Shown here: positions 11,641-22,399 of the stretch, piece by piece
How positions within the stretch are numbered: position 1 is the first letter of the stretch
How the letters are laid out: each line of letters begins with the position of its first letter
NCBI GenBank assembly: GCA_021397835.1
Contig: JAJFZO010000659.1
Span: forward strand, 930,501-994,500
DNA length: 64,000 nt
Origin: Moringa oleifera
Lineage: Eukaryota > Streptophyta > Magnoliopsida > Brassicales > Moringaceae
Reading direction: 5' to 3'
The notes under the pieces: model-generated
What the model saw: only the letters and a program-made list of their open reading frames with translations
Database searches by the model: none
What the model was told of the DNA's origin: nothing
Made by a program: the position numbers and the translations under genes

Positions 11641-13512
11641 CAACCAAATTAAAAAGGCGTAAGTCTCTTTCACTAGGATAATTCATCAATATATATCACC
11701 TTGCATGCAGTTCAATGAGCGAAAGAAAATAAGAATGGACAACAATATTTTACATAACTTATAAAAATAAAATTTTTAATGCTTAATGACAAACAATCCT
11801 ATCAACTTCTCATAAAAAGTTTTTAAATATTTAAATATTTCTTCCACATTTTACGCCATCGGTTTTGGATGTATGCCTATGTCACTAAAAGTATTATAAT
11901 TAATAAATAATATTTTTATTTTTTATTAATATAAAAAAATAAAATAAACTTACTTTAATCTGTTATTATCTGATATTTCGCTTATAAGCAAAACATCTCT
12001 TATATAGATTTCATTTCATATTTAATATTTAAAATTATTAATAAAAATAAATAATTATAATAAAATAAATTTTTACAAGATCACAATTATCTTAAAATCA
12101 AGTTCTGAATCATTATCTAATGAATCCATATGATATATTATGTCATAATTTTATGATGGTCCTTACAATATAAAACAGTTTTAATGATAATTGTTTTGGT
12201 TTGTAATTGCCATTAAAAGTTTTGTTAGTAATTTTTTAAAAGCCAACGTAGGATTAATGTAATGACAAAAAAATAATTACTGCTAAAAAGACTATATTAT
12301 TGAAAATTATTAGCGATAATTTGACAATTGCTATGAAAGGTAAATTGATCTTTATTTTGTTTGCAATAATTAATAATTATCATTAAAGCATTTTATTAAC
12401 GTCAATATTTTTGTCGTTAAATGTTAAAAGAATCGTAGCTAAAAGAATTACAAATTGTCATATATCAACTACTAAATAATTATCATTAAAAGTTCCAAAT
12501 TATTGTTTAATTATGGATCATTAAACAAAAACAACTAAAGGAATCATTCATACGCAATTAATTGATTATAACTATTTATTTTTTAAAAACTATAAACTAA
12601 AATAAGAAAATAAAAAATTTATAATTTATAACAAAATATATTCAAAAGCATTCATAACTAAATATTGTGTATATTGTATCTCTTACATGTAACAAAATAT
12701 ATGCAAATGTCAAGTAGTAATTTAATAAAATACAATTCAAATTAAAAAGTTCATTAATGTTTTTAAATTTAAAGAGATAAAAGTTAATACACTAGCTTCA
12801 CAAAATATTATTTATCAATCTCCAATAAATGATAGTTAGTTGACAATGTATGCCCTAAAAATAAAACATACATATAAAAATTAATAATAAAATACAAGTA
12901 TTTTCTAAAAATAAATAAATAATACTTACCCAAATATCAAACATTCATTATTTTTGTTTACACTTTTGTGAGCACTTTATGTATAAAAAATCCATTAACC
13001 ATAAGAAAACAAATAAGAATATGTAATTTAGTTAACTTACATTCTCATATTTGATGAAATAACATAATGTGATTTAAATGGACTCAAATGGCTTAAGTTT
13101 GATTATCATATTAAACCATGAACCTAAAACAATTTTCGTGTGCTTGTTTTCATTGTTAAAAAAAAAAAAAAAATCAGACTACATTTCTCACTTGTCTAAT
13201 TTTATTCCATGATATCTAGCTTGCTCTTTTAAATGAATACTAAAATAATCCTTTTACCATGCAAATAAGACATTATAAAAAAGAGTTTGATAAAGAATAC
13301 AATTACTGAGAAACAAAATATGTCAAATAGTTGAATGTGATTAGTCTTTTTGTGATTCACATTCTTTTGAACATACTTATTATTTCAGTCTCATGCATTT
13401 TATTACTGTAAGACTATAATTCTCATCTGTTTCATTTATTTTTCTTGCATTTTATGGATAATACCTAATATTCTTTGCATAATTATGCATAAACCAATCT
13501 TCATATTAATGC
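11640..13512. repeat. AT-rich DNA with decayed CACTA-type subterminal repeats
   Basis: From about 12160 to 12540 short motifs of the type TTTAATGATAATTG, TTGCCATTAAAAG and ATTATCATTAAA recur in both orientations. They match the subterminal repeats of the two CACTA elements that follow. No CACTA terminus or coding region is visible, so this is read as the end of an older, eroded copy. The remainder to 13512 is plain AT-rich sequence with a short poly(A) run at about 13158, and I see nothing else in it. Confidence 0.4.
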
Positions 13513-16005
13513 CACTACTACAAATAAAAACTTTAATGATAGTTAAAAATGATTTTTAATGACAGTTGTAGAACTGTCATTTTTGTTTATGTCATTAAAG
13601 GGGAATCTATTTCAACGATAGTTCTAATAGAATTGTGATTAAAAACCCTCCCTTTAACGACGGTTATTATAGAACTGTAATTAAAAGTTGCCATTTTCAA
13701 TGATAATTCTGATAAAAGTGTTATTAAAAGTATAAAATTTTTTATTAATTTTAAAATAAATACAAAATTTCTATTTTCAAAGTATCCAAAACATGCATAT
13801 ATAAAATTCTTCATCTCGTTCACATCAACCATATACATCAATATAATTCTTTACAATATGCAACCAAAATCTTAATAATTATAATTAATATCTAATTAAC
13901 ATTAGAATATAAATTCATCTAATTAATATTTAATTAATTTATTAATTAATCTAAAAATCTTAATAATTATCAAATAATAAATTCATCAATGTATACCCAT
14001 TGATACCAAATATATTCATCCAAATATACTTTTAAAAAAACTCACACTTCATCAATGAAAATTCACCAAATATACTTAATAAAGAACTTTTTAAAATAAT
14101 ATACATTCTCAATATATTTTTTATACAAAAATTAACTAAATTAAATAAAAATTATGAATCATAAATTTCATAAAAAAAAATTTGAATCTATACCGAAATA
14201 CTTACATATGTTTGAACACCAAAAATGAAGGAATGAAGTGGAAGGTGTGGCTGCTCCTTGTGCAGATTGAGACAAATGAAAGAGAAGGGAGCAAGAGCCC
14301 CTTTTTTTTAAGATTGTGGCCATCATTAAGTCAAGTCTAGGCTGTCTGTGGTTATAGAATCACTCGCAAGAGCCCCCTTTTTTTATTAAAAAAAAGCTTT
14401 CTGCATCATCAACGACGCTGGTGTAGGTTTTTATTCTTTCTATCTAGCTCCCTAGGCTTCCCATCTGGACTGACTAAGAGCTTGGCCCGAGAGAGCTCTC
14501 AGTATGGCATTCAGTAAGCTAATTTTAGTGATAACAAAGGGGTCTCGATAAGGACGGGAGGAAGAGGGTGAAAGCACTGAAGGTAGAGCAAAAGTTATTG
14601 TATGCTCTATTTCTAAGGTAGGAATATGGTACTGATCGAAGCGGGACACTTGACCATATTCTTTTATAGTCACAGAGATCGAAGTAACTAGGTATAAATA
14701 GTGTTCGATTTTTATATACTGCCTATGAATCAAAACTGATATCTTTCTAGCTCATGAAGGAATCACCCGCCTAATCTTGCGAGCTTTCATAGAAAGTCTA
14801 TATCTTATGGTGCATACAAAAACAAGTGGTGGGCAATCTTCTCTGTGCTCTTTGACCCGGATTCAGCTCTTTTCTGCCTTCATGACTTTACTTTCAGACT
14901 TCGATAATTGATTGAGTGATTGCTCGAATTACTGCTTTACCTTTATTGCTTTTCTTTTGTGCCTTTCTTTATGCTTTTCTTTTCTTATGTTCTTACCTCT
15001 CCTTATGGGTCAAAAATAACTAGCCTTAGAGGTACCACACTAACAGCGGCATCCTAACCTGATATGGATCCTCTCTATCCACAATCGACCCCCATTTCAA
15101 AAGCTTATTTATTTACTTGAGGCATAGCTGCTTCTTTATAAAAACCAAAGAGGAGAGGGCAGGAGAGAAGAAATATGGCTGCCTATAGTTGGTCTAGCTG
15201 CTTATAGACGAAGAGCAAAGAGGAGAAGGGCCAAAGAGAGGCAGTGCGCCTGCCAGTACCTGATCTAACTACTTCTAGACAAAAAAAAAAAAAGAATAAG
15301 GATGAAGGAAAGAGTAAAAAATGCTCGCCTTATTACTGGCGAGATCTGGAGACAAATTAAGGATCCCTAGCTACTTAAACCAAGGCTGAACAGCCTTGAA
15401 CGCCAGTTCTATTAGAACTGGTGTTCAAGGTAACAACCTTTAATGCTCGTTCTATTAGAACAGAACTGGTGTTCAAGGTCACAACCTTTAACGCTAGTTT
15501 TGCTAGAATTGGCATTGAAGGCCACCTTTCAAGGGCCAAAACTAGCGTGAAGAGCACGAGATAACCTTCAACACCAATTCTAGCAAAACTAGCATTGAAA
15601 GACATAGCCTTTCACTCCAATTATGGTAGAACTGGTGTGAAAGGATATTAAAGGTTGTCCTTATCCTAGGAGTGGTTATGAGAGTGAAGGCCTTTAACGT
15701 TAGTTCTAGAGGAACTGGCATTAAAGGCCCCAGCGCTAGTCTTTTTGATTCAAGCCTTTAATACCAGTTCTTCAAGAACTGGTGTTAAAAGATCTAGGGA
15801 TAATTTTTTAATGCCACTTCTTATTAAACTGGTGTGAAAGGAAAATCTTTAACATCACTTTATTGTTAACTAACATTAAAGACCCCATTTTTAATGATGG
15901 TTTTAGAAAAACTATCATTAAAAGTATTAGAAAACTTTTTAATGATAGTTCTTTGAATAACTATAATTAAATTATTGTTATTTATTACAATTTTTACAGT
16001 AGTTA
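13513..16005. mobile_element. non-autonomous CACTA-like element with palindromic subterminal arrays
   Basis: The left end is CACTACTACAAATAAAAA at 13513. The right end near 15991-16005 (TTTTTACAGTAGT) is a degraded inverse of it. Both ends carry many copies of a 25-35-base palindrome built on TTTAAYGnnRGTTCTA with a matching TAGAACTnnCRTTAAA half. At least three units lie at 13545-13730 and eight or more at 15390-15910. Dense subterminal repeats are typical of CACTA (En/Spm) transposons, where they bind the element's regulatory protein. No transposase frame is present inside, so movement would need help from an autonomous relative. The middle (about 14395-15360) is unlike the ends and is listed separately. 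The right boundary is uncertain by tens of bases and no clean target duplication was found. Confidence 0.65.
14395..15360. other. captured segment of foreign-looking composition inside the CACTA-like element
   Basis: About 1 kb between the palindrome arrays is visibly less AT-rich than everything around it. It reads like organellar or genic spacer (for example GCTCCCTAGGCTTCCCATC at about 14446, and pyrimidine-rich CTTTCTTT runs at about 14930-14995). A 93-residue minus-strand frame (14452-14733) matches no family I know. CACTA elements are known to capture host DNA. The style recalls plant mitochondrial intergenic sequence, but that is an impression and not an alignment. Confidence 0.4.
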
Positions 16006-16295
16006 CCCTTGCACAAAGCTATTGATAAGAATAGGCACAATTTGAAATCAAAAGAAAGTCACTTCCAAAACCTAAGAATAAAACATAATTAATAGTTCAT
16101 GCTCAACTGAAGGAAACATGTCCTAAAAGAAATCATACGACATTATTTATGAATATTCAAAGTTGTAACCATTAAATACAGATAAACTAAAATTGAAATC
16201 ATAAGCTAATAAATGTATAAAGATAAATGCTCTGACCAATTTATAGAGAGTTATTAAGCAATGGATGCGCAAGACACTTTCTACGAAAGAACAAA

Positions 16296-19200
16296 CACTA
16301 CAACAAAATTAATTTTAATAACACTTGATAATGATAATTTTAGCAAAACCATAACTAAAAGTGGTTCAAATAGTAATCAAAAACATTAAATGATAGATTT
16401 ATTAGAAATCATCATCTATTAATAGATATTTTATATCGATAATTCAAATAATCGATGAGAAATATATAAGTAATTTCTTATTGGTTTTTATTAATTGACG
16501 AGAAATTACTTTAAAATAATTTTTTTGTCGTTAGTCTTTTAAAGGATCGACAAGGAAAGCTCTCTATTTAAGCCACCTGATACCTAAATTTATTTTAGTT
16601 ATGCCCATATATCCAAATTAACTTCTTTATACTAAACAAAGATGGGTTCACTTTAAATCTAACAATGTAGGAAAAATCTATGAGTGCAGATAAAGATATT
16701 GACCATGCTACATTGTGGAAAGCAGCATCAGCTAATTTAAAAGATAAGTGCATTAATGAAACAGTCAAAGAATGTACTAATAGCATAATAAGTATTTTGG
16801 TTTTTTATACTTTTTTTTTATTAATTGCAAGTTTCAAATAACCATATGTTTGTGCTTGGATATTTGTAGGATGATTTGATGACATAAGCGACACAAGGTA
16901 CTTTTAAACCTTTATACACAGAAGATTTACTCACAACAGCCAATGGTACTCTAGAGCATTTTGGTCATATCAGATGTATTGGTTTTATGGTCCTAATCAT
17001 CCCTTATTTTGAGAGAAAAGTAAAGGTGCCAACAATCCCATGTAATGATGTGACCATTAAAAAAAAGTGATGGACATTTTGATTTGGATAGATAGTCATT
17101 GACATCTATTAAATGATGTGAGTGCACCACAATTCTATTACCTTAAATGTTTCGATAAGGCTAGCAACAACATTACTAGATGAAGAAGATCTGGCACTAG
17201 CTCCAATCCATGCACCATCTTTTCAACCTATAAATTCGAAGGTATGTCATGTGTTCTTCACTTCACTTATTGCTATTTTTATTTATCACACATTAAATAT
17301 TACTTCGTGTTTTTCATTATAGTGTCTATTATGCGGTAATGCTTAGTGATAATGTTACTAATGTTATGGCCCTTGGGTCTGTTTTCATTAATCCTACCAG
17401 GAATAAAATGATCGATGGGCATGACATGGTGAAGGGTGATGTAAAAGTTCAAATCACAGTAGTTATGAAGCTTGATACTTCTTTACTTCAATCGATAAAT
17501 AAGGCAAATATCTTTACTTTTTTTTAAGCAGTTAGGGCCCATGTGCTTGGCCATCACAATGGATTATTACTCTTAGATATCAAGTAACATATTTTCATAA
17601 AACTTATTATTTTTATGAAATTTATGAACTAATAGTTAAAAATAACATATTTGAACTTTTGAAAGTGATATCTAAATCGGTGCCATGAGCTTATGTAGAA
17701 CGAGATATATAGTTTGTATGTAGACCACTCAGGTTATATTATCGTTTTGTCTATCTTGCAATGGACATAGATATGATGATAGTCATTCCATTGGACAAAA
17801 TAATTTTTGATGCTCAAGACACGATATATATTTATAAAGATGATATCATGTAACTTTGTTATATGGAGGAGTTAAACATTACCATTATTTAAGCTTACGT
17901 TGTGTATGTCTATCATGCTTTATTATTATGTTTTATTACTATATTTTTTCTTAATTTTCAAGATTAAGAAAGCTTAATTCTCATTTTATGTTACAAGAAG
18001 CTTCATAGGGTTAAGTTGGTCACACATGACTTGAATAGTAAATCTTATTTATTGATCTTATAATGGTATTAACAGAGATCATCAATAATGTTGAGGAGCA
18101 AGCAAGATATCTTGCTACAAGGATGGTGCAAGTAGCACGTGTTTTATTGAAATTGCAAACATATATTTTGAACATCATTTGTTTTATTGAAATTATATTT
18201 AAACATGTAAATTACTTTGGATGTTGGCTGTTATAGAGCCTGATTTCTACCAATATATGATTTTTGATCCTTTGGAGCACGATGGTCGAGATGATTTGAA
18301 AAATCTTATCATAATATGGTTTATAAATGTTTACTAAAGTCAAATTTTAGATATAACATTTGCAACAATATATAATTAATATTTACTTAAATGCTTTTAA
18401 GATATATGTGGTGATTCATGCATTAAGGTCGTCAAGAAAAAACTTTTAAAGGTTTTACTACTTTGGTATGATTATAATGCAACCGAAATTTACGTTTCTT
18501 TTTTTTTTTCTTTGTTAGATTAATATTTTAATTTTTTAATGTAGCATCCAGACCAACCCTCTAACGTTGAGTATGGTTATTATATCATGGCATACATGAA
18601 AGGCATCATAAAAAGATATAGAGATACTATTTTTTTTAACAAAATAATAAGTTGTTTTAATAATTATTTAACTAGTTGATTTTTTTATTATTCATAATTA
18701 TTGAATTTATTTATATGTTTTTATAAATGCAGCTGAAGCATAAATCCAGGTACACTGAAGCAAAAATAAATCAATTAACGATAGAATTTTATGAATTTGA
18801 GATTATTCATATAATTTTGTAAGTGAAATTCATAATTATGTTGTAATTAAAATTATAATAATTGTAATTTGCAAATTTAGAATTCATAATGTATTTTTGA
18901 AATATTTAAAAATATAGATGTTAATTTACAACAATTAAAACAAATTTTTTAAAAAAATTTTGAATACATTAGATGACGATTGTATTTACAACTAACATAT
19001 AAAACAACCTAACAATAGATGATGTAATAGAGTATTAGATGATGGTTGTAATACAATCATCATCTAAGTGTCATCTGATGTACATCAAACTATCATGAAA
19101 AGTGCATGAAAATTAGATGACAGTTTTTATTGACTATCATGTAATACTTTAACAACCATCATTAAAAGTTACATTATATGACGATTGTTTGCAACCATCA

Positions 19201-19302
19201 TCTATTTGCAAAAATTTGTCTCATTGCTTACAAAGATGATGCTTTTACAATCGTCATCTAAAGCTTTTTAAATCATCATTAAAAGCTTGTTTTATTATAG
19301 TG
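16296..19302 (+). mobile_element. CACTA (En/Spm) transposon with clean ends and decayed genes
   Basis: The left terminus is CACTACAACAAAATT at 16296. The right terminus is the inverted AACAAGC...TTATTATAGTG ending at 19302 (read from the other strand it begins CACTATAATAAAACAAGC). The element is flanked by AAA on both sides (16293-16295 and 19303-19305), the 3-bp target duplication expected for CACTA elements. Subterminal copies of a GATGAYGGTTGYAA-type motif cluster at 18960-19290 and less densely at 16315-16560. The 3007-base interior carries a broken plus-strand gene at about 17120-18640. It is too short and too damaged to encode a full TnpD-type transposase. Confidence 0.85.
17120..18640 (+). 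pseudogene. CACTA accessory gene remnant: Transposase_23-like region and Ulp1-like C48 peptidase
   Basis: Separated coding blocks with apparent splice sites read in order. First is MHHNSITLNV...LLDEEDLALAP. Next is NVTNVMALGSVFINP with DVKVQITVV (17339-17527), resembling the plant En/Spm Transposase_23 segment. Then YRFVYLAMDIDMMIVIPL with IYIYKDDIM (17740-17850) resembles the region before the protease. Last, after an acceptor TGTAG, is QPSNVEYGYYIMAYMKGII (18550-18611), which fits the Ulp1-like 'Q-P-x-x-V-E-C-G-Y-Y-(V/I)-M-x-(Y/F)-M' motif. The catalytic Cys is replaced by Tyr (TAT at 18572-18574, one base from TGT). In-frame stops occur between the blocks. The gene is dead. The family assignment is from motif memory. 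Confidence 0.65.
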
Positions 19303-21190
19303 AAAAGACTTTGAATAAATAAAAAATTTATAATTCAAAGAAGGGAACCCACATTACATTGCCTGTGACATGTGATTCATTAGCCAATGACCTTTATGAG
19401 AAAGTTTTTACATTATAGTTTTCATTAATAGTTTATTAGTGCATTATATTTGGGTTGTACAATACTACATTTATATTTAAACCTTAAACAATTGTTGGGT
19501 GACTTCAAGAATTCTTTTTGTGATCATGACGCTTTATAGCTGGATAATGCCATCAAAGAATTTACATTTTATGGTAGAATTTAAAGTATAAGATGAGATG
19601 CAACATGGAATTGATAGACAAGGCAATCAGATACAATGCCATATTTTTCACAAAATGACATTTCATCCTAGAGCCAAGCAAGTCTACCTAAAAAAAAAAG
19701 TATGTAGATAAACTTATAACCCTCATATATAATGGAAAAATAAATGGTACTATGCTTGTCTTAAACATTAAAAAGAAATCAATAATGTAAATAGTTTGAT
19801 TTTTTTTAAAGAAAATTATTTAAACTATATCTTATCCACCTAAGTTATAGTTAATTCGAAAATATAAGAACACAAGTGTTAGTGAATCTCCAAAGAAGTA
19901 CCTATAAATTCCCAAGCACAATAGTGATCAAGATTTGAACTTGCATCAGACTTCGTCACTCTATTCAATTTGTCTTGTCAAAACTAAACACCAATACTCA
20001 TTAAGATCATCCTAACAACTCTTTTGTTGGATTGAAATATTACATAAGAATTAAGTTTTGAGCTCTATATTACTTACATCTTCAATTATTCTTCTCAATT
20101 AGTTTCCTTATAAACTCACATAAATAGTTGGAATTGAACCATTAAAGGTATATAATGTATACTGGTTCATATAACATACACCTATATAAAGAAAAAATTT
20201 CATTAAGAAAAATTTAGCAATTGAACTGTGAACAGTATATATTATATATTGCTCAGGTAATTAATTAAGTACCTTTAAGCATGTTGTTAAGATTCATATC
20301 TACTTTCACCATTATGTCCTCACTGTAGTTGCTCCACTATGAAAAATCAACCATGCGAAAAATAACAAAACCAAGTAATGTCTCACATGGAGAACTTTAA
20401 TGCAAGAAACCACATCAGATCTCTATTTACTGAGATTCTAATAAGAACAATTTATAAGCATTTGGTTTCACTAGTAACGCAAGAAGTATATGGCTAGGAT
20501 ATAGATAAGCTACCTCTAGCTCCAATAATACCATGACAACATATATGACATCTCTCTAGTGTCTTGAGCATGCTGAAAGACAAACAAGGAATACTTCATC
20601 AAGATTTCTAGTGGAATGGGATCCAAAACATTGGAACTTAGCAAAGAAAATATGTCCATCGAAACCAAACCTCTGAAGTATAATCAATGGCATATAATTT
20701 TATATAAGCAACACACACACATAGGTATGTGTTATGTATAAATGTAGTATTAACTAATCATATAACATACAAGATAAAAAATTGTAAAATAAAACAAAAA
20801 AGATAGATCAAAGGCAATTTAAATCCAATGAAGCATTGTAAGCAAAGGCACTTATCAAATACTATACTCCATGCCATCTCAATTAGTGCTATAAGGCAAT
20901 AAGGTCGCAACCACAAGAAGTAAAAAAAAAAAAAAACGCCTCTTATTAATAACAAGCATAAACTACCTTAAGCAAAGGGCACATATATTCATCGAAGGTC
21001 TAGAACTACATAACAACAAGTGACATTGTAAATTTACTCAACATTGCTACAGAAAAATCACTATGCATCCAAGGTCTAGGAACTACATAACAACAAATGA
21101 CATAGTAATTTTACTCAACATTGCTACAAGAAAATCATTATGAACACTAAACATATAAACACATATATAGATTAGGTCAGACAATTGCAT
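19303..21190. other. spacer between CACTA and copia elements
   Basis: This is AT-rich DNA with short broken frames and no recognised gene. It contains one clear local duplication at 20990-21142, listed separately. A few stretches (19330-19720 and 20000-20700) look like old coding or transposon sequence, but no motif could be assigned. Confidence 0.5.
20990..21142 (+). repeat. tandem duplication, two units of about 76 bases
   Basis: Unit 1 (20990-21065) and unit 2 (21066-21142) share AAGGTCTAG, AACTACATAACAACAA, TTTACTCAACATTGCTACA and the AAAATCA-TATG end, with scattered differences. It lies just outside the left copia LTR and is probably a simple local duplication. Confidence 0.8.
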
Positions 21191-21310
21191 ATTACTAAAA
21201 GGACATTAGGCCAACATACTCTAGTAAAACTAGTTTGCTAGGTAAGAATTGTGCTCTCCTTATATATTAGATTATTAGAATATTACTAGCTAATGTGGGA
21301 CTTTAATATA
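21191..21310 (-). repeat. copia 3' LTR (left copy)
   Basis: This aligns with 28909-29028 over its whole length, with scattered substitutions. The outer boundary is approximate. The inner edge on the plus strand is TTTAATATA. Confidence 0.65.
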
Positions 21311-21329
21311 CCACCCTTACATATAACAT

Positions 21330-21861
21330 AGACCATACCATACAGCTGCGAAGAAATTGATTTTAAAAGACTTAATATTACAAAACTAGGCCTTACTTTG
21401 GTACCACATTGAGGTTCGGTTGAATACCAAGAATGATGAATGATAAAAAAAAAAAAAGAGAAAGAAAGAACTAATACAGAAAACAAAGGCAGATAGAGAG
21501 TAGAGACAAACTGTAAAACTAATAGAACTCTATCAGGGCCAATTCATTGGCATCATTAGACTTTAAGCCTTTAATTTTTGTATTGAATTGGGTTTCAACT
21601 ATTTTGAAGAATTTGGGAATGATTTGGTAAACATGTAACTTCTACTTAAGGAGGTATATCTATGTAAATCGAGTATGATCATCAACTATAATGAAATGAT
21701 ATCGAAAACTAATATGGGAAATGATATTATAAGGACCCTAAATATCATATTGTATCAAGATAAAAGAAGATTTAGACATGTGATAGTGAGACTCAAAAGA
21801 TAGATGCCTTTCTTGGTTGAGGGAGAAATATATTAAAGTCCATCATAACTAAAATCAGTAG
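21330..21861 (-). pseudogene. copia integrase remnant fused to the 3' end of the element
   Basis: Read on the minus strand in shifting frames, this stretch shows blocks like YDI-GPYN, IVDDHTRFT, KFFKIVETQFNTKIK and SNDANELALIEF. These follow the central part of copia integrase cores ('DIWGP ... VDD-SR-TW ... F.... T-FN-K-K--RSDN--E'). Stops and frameshifts interrupt it. After the last block the sequence runs straight into the LTR, so the C-terminal integrase, reverse transcriptase and RNase H are deleted. The chromovirus insertion lies immediately upstream in reading direction. Confidence 0.6.
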
Positions 21862-21866
21862 CATCA

Positions 21867-22188
21867 TGGTACAGCAAAAGGATTACTTCGAGAAAAAAGT
21901 AAAACAAAATTAAATAACAAACTCAAGGTCACAATAATATCTTACACTTCATAAAATAATTTTGATATTAATTATATTAAACTGCCTCTAATCATTATAA
22001 TAAGTCTTTAAATAGTGCAAAAAATAAACTAGGAATAAAAAATCTAGAAAACTTAAGAAGAATAAGAAACTAAGTTAAACTAAAAATAGAAAATCTGAGA
22101 AAAACAAGAAACTAACTTAGACTAGTTAACTAAGTTAAAATAAATAACTAATCAAAATAAGACACTAATGTTGGTATGTACTACATCA
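21867..22188 (-). repeat. chromovirus 3' LTR
   Basis: This is 322 bases, starting TGGTACAGCAAAAGGATTAC and ending CTACATCA on the plus strand. It pairs with 26921-27231. The inner neighbour is the polypurine tract at 22189-22200. Confidence 0.85.
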
Positions 22189-22399
22189 ATCCCCTTCACT
22201 TTGAAGAAAACTCGACCTTAAGTTTTTTTAACTGTAAAAAAACTCATCTAAAAAAAATATTTGGAGATGTTATAGCAACATTGAAAGTATTAGAAATATT
22301 CATATTATCTAAAAGATTGTTCTTGTAAGCATTATCATTAATCTTTTAAAGGACATGAAAAGATCAATCTTTTTATCTTTAAACTTATTGTATGTGCTA

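Noticed and set aside
17122..17527. Two adjacent plus-strand frames as host genes
   Set aside because: They lie inside a CACTA element with clean ends and resemble its accessory protein.
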